Shown piece by piece: positions 5,692 to 8,447 of a DNA stretch of 8,447 bases. The DNA is taken from positions 1 to 8,447 of the forward strand of contig CANNJG010000081.1 in the NCBI GenBank assembly GCA_947504795.1, written 5' to 3'. The position numbers and the translations under genes are program-made. Below the pieces are notes generated by a model, which was given only the letters and a program-made list of their open reading frames with translations, did not search any database and was not told the DNA's origin. Positions within the stretch are counted from its first letter, which is position 1. Each line of letters opens with the position of its first letter. This stretch comes from Legionellaceae bacterium. GTDB taxonomy: Bacteria > Pseudomonadota > Gammaproteobacteria > Legionellales > Legionellaceae.

Positions 5692-6442
5692 GATCGTTTT
5701 TTCTCACAATGTGGTAGCGCAAAGTGCATGTGTCGATATGACAACATAATGCAGCGCAACAAGCGGGTTCAGGCATGAAAGATCGCATCATCCAATCCTT
5801 CTTATGAAGCGGATCCTCTATCACTTTATGAGTTGGCGGTAAATGAGGCACATCAAACGATTGAAGGGGATAGGATAATCCCATGCCACACGCTTTGATA
5901 AACGCTTCTTTTTGTGCCCAAATATGAAAAAAAGACAGAGAACGGTTGGCTGGTGTTACTCGAGAAAATTCACTGATTTCAGCTTTAGAAAATACGAGCC
6001 GACTTATTCCAGTTAAAGAACGATTGGAAAAATATTCTAAATCAATGCCCAACGGATGGGTATGACCAATCGCTAATAACGCCGATTCCCGTGAATGACT
6101 CAAATTGAATTGCAGTAGGGAGGGACCGACAAGCTCTGGTTTTCCATAAACATTTTCTGAGAAAACAATGGCCTTAGCGTCACATTGCAAATAACGCGCC
6201 AAGATGATGCGTAGCATTGCCCGCGCAATAATAAATCGCCGTTGATGACGTTCAAAATGATAGCGTTTTGCACGGTGTTGCTCGAGTGTATTGAGAAGAT
6301 AGAATGCTTCAGGCCATGATTGTTCGAGTGAATATTGCCAGATATCAATGCGGTTACATTTTAGGGTATAATCATTACACTTCCAGGCGAGAAAGGGTAG
6401 TGTTACAAAGTGTTCAGTTAAGGGCAAAGGCATGCGAGTCAT
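5675..6442 (-). CDS. 4'-phosphopantetheinyl transferase (Sfp/EntD/HetI type)
   Basis: This 255-residue enzyme moves phosphopantetheine from CoA to a serine of a carrier protein. It has the Sfp-type motifs in order: YGKPEL (99-104), FNLSHSRESALLA (112-124), GIDLEYF (132-138) with magnesium ligands Asp134 and Glu136, and WAQKEAFIKACGMGL (175-189), matching WxxKEAxxKxxGxGL with Glu179 as third metal ligand. Length fits the two-lobed Sfp/HetI group, not the ~125-residue AcpS group. ATG 6442 was chosen as the first start behind a plausible promoter. ATG 6433 is an in-frame alternative, and neither has a good Shine-Dalgarno. The stop overlaps birA by 17 bases. No polyketide or peptide synthetase gene is present here, and the neighbours (birA, accA) concern fatty-acid synthesis. 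The enzyme may therefore serve the primary ACP, but a distant secondary-metabolite partner cannot be excluded. Confidence 0.92.
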   Translation of the reverse strand: MTRMPLPLTEHFVTLPFLAWKCNDYTLKCNRIDIWQYSLEQSWPEAFYLLNTLEQHRAKRYHFERHQRRFIIARAMLRIILARYLQCDAKAIVFSENVYGKPELVGPSLLQFNLSHSRESALLAIGHTHPLGIDLEYFSNRSLTGISRLVFSKAEISEFSRVTPANRSLSFFHIWAQKEAFIKACGMGLSYPLQSFDVPHLPPTHKVIEDPLHKKDWMMRSFMPEPACCAALCCHIDTCTLRYHIVRKNDHAFTR

Positions 6443-6459
6443 TTTGATTTGTTTGCCCG

Positions 6460-6488
6460 ATTATGCTACTTTTTATCCTCTCATACAA
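6460..6488 (-). promoter_or_regulatory. Candidate sigma-70 promoter of the ppt-birA pair
   Basis: On the minus strand, TTGTAT (6488-6483), a 17-base spacer and CATAAT (6465-6460) form a plausible promoter. Transcription would begin about 11 bases before ATG 6442, leaving a very short leader with no clear Shine-Dalgarno. It lies within the 58 bases separating ppt from the accA start. A plus-strand promoter for accA must overlap it or the ppt 5' end; TTGATT (6444-6449) with TACTTT (6467-6472), also 17 bases apart, is a weak candidate. Confidence 0.45.
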
Positions 6489-6491
6489 CTT

Positions 6492-6500
6492 AGGTGGCAC
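6492..6500 (+). promoter_or_regulatory. accA ribosome binding site that fixes the start at 6501
   Basis: AGGTGG (6492-6497) directly before ATG 6501 is a good Shine-Dalgarno. Translation from 6501 begins MSLQFLDYEQPI, matching the E. coli AccA N-terminus (MSLNFLDFEQPI). The upstream in-frame ATG at 6432 would add 23 unrelated residues. Confidence 0.85.
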
Positions 6501-7460
6501 ATGAGTTTACAATTTTTAGACTATGAACAACCCATTGAAGAATTAAATCAGAAAATCGAAGCGTTACGTATGGTGAGTAGCGATAACAAGATTAATTTGA
6601 GTGAAGAAATCGCCAAATTACAAATAAAGTCCAAAGAATTAACCGAACATATTTTTTCGCGGTTAGAGCCCTGGCAAGTCGCGCAAATGGCTCGCCATCC
6701 TTTGCGCCCGCAGACAATGGATTATATTGAACAGATGTTTACGGATTTTATTGAATTGCACGGCGATCGACACAACTCTGCTGCTCCGGCCATTATTGGT
6801 GGGCTTGCGCGTCTGGATGGTGAACCGGTGGTGGTGTTGGGGCATCAAAAAGGTAGGCGTACCAAGGAGAAAGTGTATCGAAATTTTGGGATGGCAAGGC
6901 CCGAAGAGTATCGTAAAGCATTACGTTTGATGAAATTGGCAGAAAAATTCAAAATACCGATCATTACATTTATCGATACGGCAGGTGCTTACCCTGGTAT
7001 TGGTGCAGAAGAACGCAACCAATCCGAGGCGATTGCGCGTAATCTACAAGAAATGTCGACCTTGCAAACACCTATTATCTGTGTGGTAACCGGTGAAGCA
7101 GGTTCTGGAGGTGCTTTGGCGATTGGCGTCGGTGATCGCATTATTATGTTGCAGTATGCGATTTATTCGGTTATCTCTCCAGAAGGATGCGCCTCTATTT
7201 TGTGGAAAGATCCAGCAAAAGCGGCAGATGCTGCCCGGGCGATGGGGATTACCGCTGATAAGATCTTAGAAAATGGACTTATTGACACTGTTATTCCTGA
7301 GCCATTGGGCGGTGCGCATCGAGATACAAAATGGATGGCTTCTCATCTTAAAGCGCTATTATTGAAAGAATTATATCAATTGCATTCTTTATCACCTTCA
7401 GAACTAATAGCCCGTCGCTATCAAAAATGGATGGCTATGGGTGCGTACATCGACGAGTAA
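6501..7460 (+). CDS. accA: Acetyl-CoA carboxylase carboxyltransferase subunit alpha
   Basis: AccA, with AccD, forms the alpha2-beta2 carboxyltransferase that moves the carboxyl group from biotin on AccB to acetyl-CoA, giving malonyl-CoA for fatty-acid synthesis in the cytoplasm. From the chosen start the protein has 319 residues, the same as E. coli. Conserved blocks: the N-terminal helical region (1-60), GHQKGRRTKEKVYRNFGM (114-131), ITFIDTAGAYPGIGAEERNQSEAIA (155-179), GEAGSGGALAIGVGDRIIMLQYAIYSVISPEGCASILW (198-235), and IPEPLGGAHRD (265-275). Two normally conserved loop positions differ from E. coli: Pro to Ala161 in DTPGAYPG and Gly to Ala200 in GEGGSGG. Gly201, aligned with E. coli Gly204 of the oxyanion hole, is kept. 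It is divergent from ppt-birA and separated by six bases from tilS, with which it is probably cotranscribed. Confidence 0.97.
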   Translation: MSLQFLDYEQPIEELNQKIEALRMVSSDNKINLSEEIAKLQIKSKELTEHIFSRLEPWQVAQMARHPLRPQTMDYIEQMFTDFIELHGDRHNSAAPAIIGGLARLDGEPVVVLGHQKGRRTKEKVYRNFGMARPEEYRKALRLMKLAEKFKIPIITFIDTAGAYPGIGAEERNQSEAIARNLQEMSTLQTPIICVVTGEAGSGGALAIGVGDRIIMLQYAIYSVISPEGCASILWKDPAKAADAARAMGITADKILENGLIDTVIPEPLGGAHRDTKWMASHLKALLLKELYQLHSLSPSELIARRYQKWMAMGAYIDE

Positions 7461-7466
7461 TAGCCG

Positions 7467-8447
7467 ATGATTGATTCCGGATGGTTACAACGCCTGATGC
7501 GATATGAATGTCTATATGTCGGATACAGCGGAGGTCTAGATTCTTCGGTGTTGTTGACGTGTTTAACGGCTTATCCGCAGTTGCGTTCTAAAATCCATGC
7601 GGTTCATGTTCACCATGGCATGAGTCCGCATGCGAATCATTGGGCGTTGCACTGTGAGCAGTACTGTGCTTCGCTGCAGGTGCCTTTTATCCTGCGACAT
7701 GTCCAAATTGAATCAGACGCTAACGTGGAAGAGCGGGCTAGAGTTGCGCGTTACCAGGTCTTCGAATCTTTGTTGCAGGCTTCAGATGCGATGATTGTGG
7801 CTCATCATCAAACCGATCAAAGTGAAACCCTATTATTGAATATCCTTCGTGGTGCCGGTGTAGAGGGGTTAAGCGCAATGCCAGAGCAACGTTCCTGCGG
7901 GCAGGGAATGCTTTTAAGACCCTTACTTGTTTATCCGAGAGAAACGCTACTAGCTTATGCGTCTACTCAGCAGTTAACGTGGATAGAAGATGAAAGCAAT
8001 GCTTCGGAACAATGGTCACGATCGTATCTTCGTCTTCATATTATGCCGCTATTACGTGCTAAATGGCCTGCAGCTGACGCGATGATGGCCGCCTGTGCGT
8101 CCCATTGCCGTCAAGCAAGCCAAAACTTAAAAGCTCTCGCCATGTTAGATTGTGAAGATATAAGTGCCACAAGGTTAGCACTAGACTTAGCATTACTATT
8201 GGATAAAACCCGTTTAAACAATCTCTTACGTGCGTGGGTCAAATATCATACTGAAAAAGCGCCGAGTAGGGCTCTACTGGCCTGTATCGTTAAAGAGGTG
8301 ATCCAGGCGAAAGCCGATGCGATGCCGATTGTTCAAGTAGGAACTTGGACTATTCGACGCTATCAGGGATCGCTCTATTTATTGTCCACCCAGGATGAGC
8401 CGATACAACCCTGCGTATGGACGAATTTTCCTGAGCCTATAGTTCTA
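7467..8447 (+). CDS. tilS: tRNA(Ile)-lysidine synthase, 3' truncated by window
   Basis: The frame is open from ATG 7467 to the last base (327 codons, no stop), so the C-terminus lies beyond the window; the E. coli protein has 432 residues. TilS joins lysine to C34 of tRNA-Ile(CAU) using ATP, changing its decoding from AUG to AUA. Visible features: the PP-loop SGGLDSS (21-27), VHVHHGMSPHANHWALHC (46-63), EERARVARYQVF (88-99), VAHHQTDQSETLLLNILRGAGVEGLSAMP (111-139), LLRPLL, WIEDESNASEQWSRSYLRLHIMPLLR, and from about residue 220 the TilS substrate-binding region, including the conserved IRRYQGSLYLL. In the HHxDDQ-like motif the first Asp is Thr116, while Asp117 and Gln118 remain. The start lies 6 bases after the accA stop with little Shine-Dalgarno, suggesting coupled translation. 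TilS is essential in most bacteria, and nothing here suggests a pseudogene. Confidence 0.95.
   Translation, partial: MIDSGWLQRLMRYECLYVGYSGGLDSSVLLTCLTAYPQLRSKIHAVHVHHGMSPHANHWALHCEQYCASLQVPFILRHVQIESDANVEERARVARYQVFESLLQASDAMIVAHHQTDQSETLLLNILRGAGVEGLSAMPEQRSCGQGMLLRPLLVYPRETLLAYASTQQLTWIEDESNASEQWSRSYLRLHIMPLLRAKWPAADAMMAACASHCRQASQNLKALAMLDCEDISATRLALDLALLLDKTRLNNLLRAWVKYHTEKAPSRALLACIVKEVIQAKADAMPIVQVGTWTIRRYQGSLYLLSTQDEPIQPCVWTNFPEPIVL

Noticed and set aside
6432..6500. A 23-residue N-terminal extension of AccA starting at ATG 6432
   Set aside because: The extension matches no AccA, lacks a good RBS and overlaps the ppt start. ATG 6501 has a Shine-Dalgarno, begins with the canonical AccA N-terminus and gives the standard 319 residues.
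7467..8447. tilS as a broken gene because no stop codon is visible
   Set aside because: The frame is intact and conserved to the last base. The missing end is due to the window boundary.

Overview
The window looks like a stretch of chromosome from a moderately AT-rich gammaproteobacterium. The housekeeping proteins (AccA, CsrA, TilS, the TadA C-terminus) follow gammaproteobacterial forms closely, and the style and gene content suggest a Legionella/Coxiella-type relative (Legionellales). That placement is an inference from protein resemblance, not a search result. I see no tRNA, rRNA, CRISPR array, insertion sequence or phage gene.

Layout from left to right: (1) the 3' end of tadA (+), cut by the window edge; (2) a 251-residue protein of unknown function (+), with an acidic, probably disordered N-terminal quarter; (3) a GC-rich intergenic patch where that gene converges with a class I SAM-dependent methyltransferase (-); (4) a 347-base divergent regulatory region; (5) a two-gene sugar module (+): a WbpE-type PLP aminotransferase for nucleotide sugars and a WbpL/WecA-type polyprenyl-phosphate sugar-1-phosphate transferase, which together point to O-antigen or related surface-polysaccharide synthesis; (6) csrA (+), a global post-transcriptional regulator, preceded by a leader that carries a plausible CsrA target over its own ribosome binding site; (7) a strong perfect-palindrome bidirectional terminator shared by csrA and the convergent birA; (8) the overlapping pair ppt-birA (-), encoding an Sfp-type phosphopantetheinyl transferase and a biotin-protein ligase without the DNA-binding domain; (9) divergently, accA-tilS (+), with tilS running off the right edge.

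The right half has a functional theme. AccA is the carboxyltransferase alpha subunit of acetyl-CoA carboxylase. BirA attaches biotin to the AccB subunit of the same enzyme. The phosphopantetheinyl transferase activates carrier proteins, which may include the fatty-acid ACP. Three activities needed to start fatty-acid synthesis are thus read from one divergent promoter region. tadA and tilS, at opposite ends, both modify tRNA anticodons (A34 to inosine; C34 to lysidine).

Most of the window is ordinary core genome. I did not find a convincing undescribed system. The items most worth a second look are the unknown 251-residue protein, the HTH-less BirA next to ppt and accA, the stop codons placed in the loops of both convergent hairpins, and two minus-strand promoters with identical hexamers and spacing.
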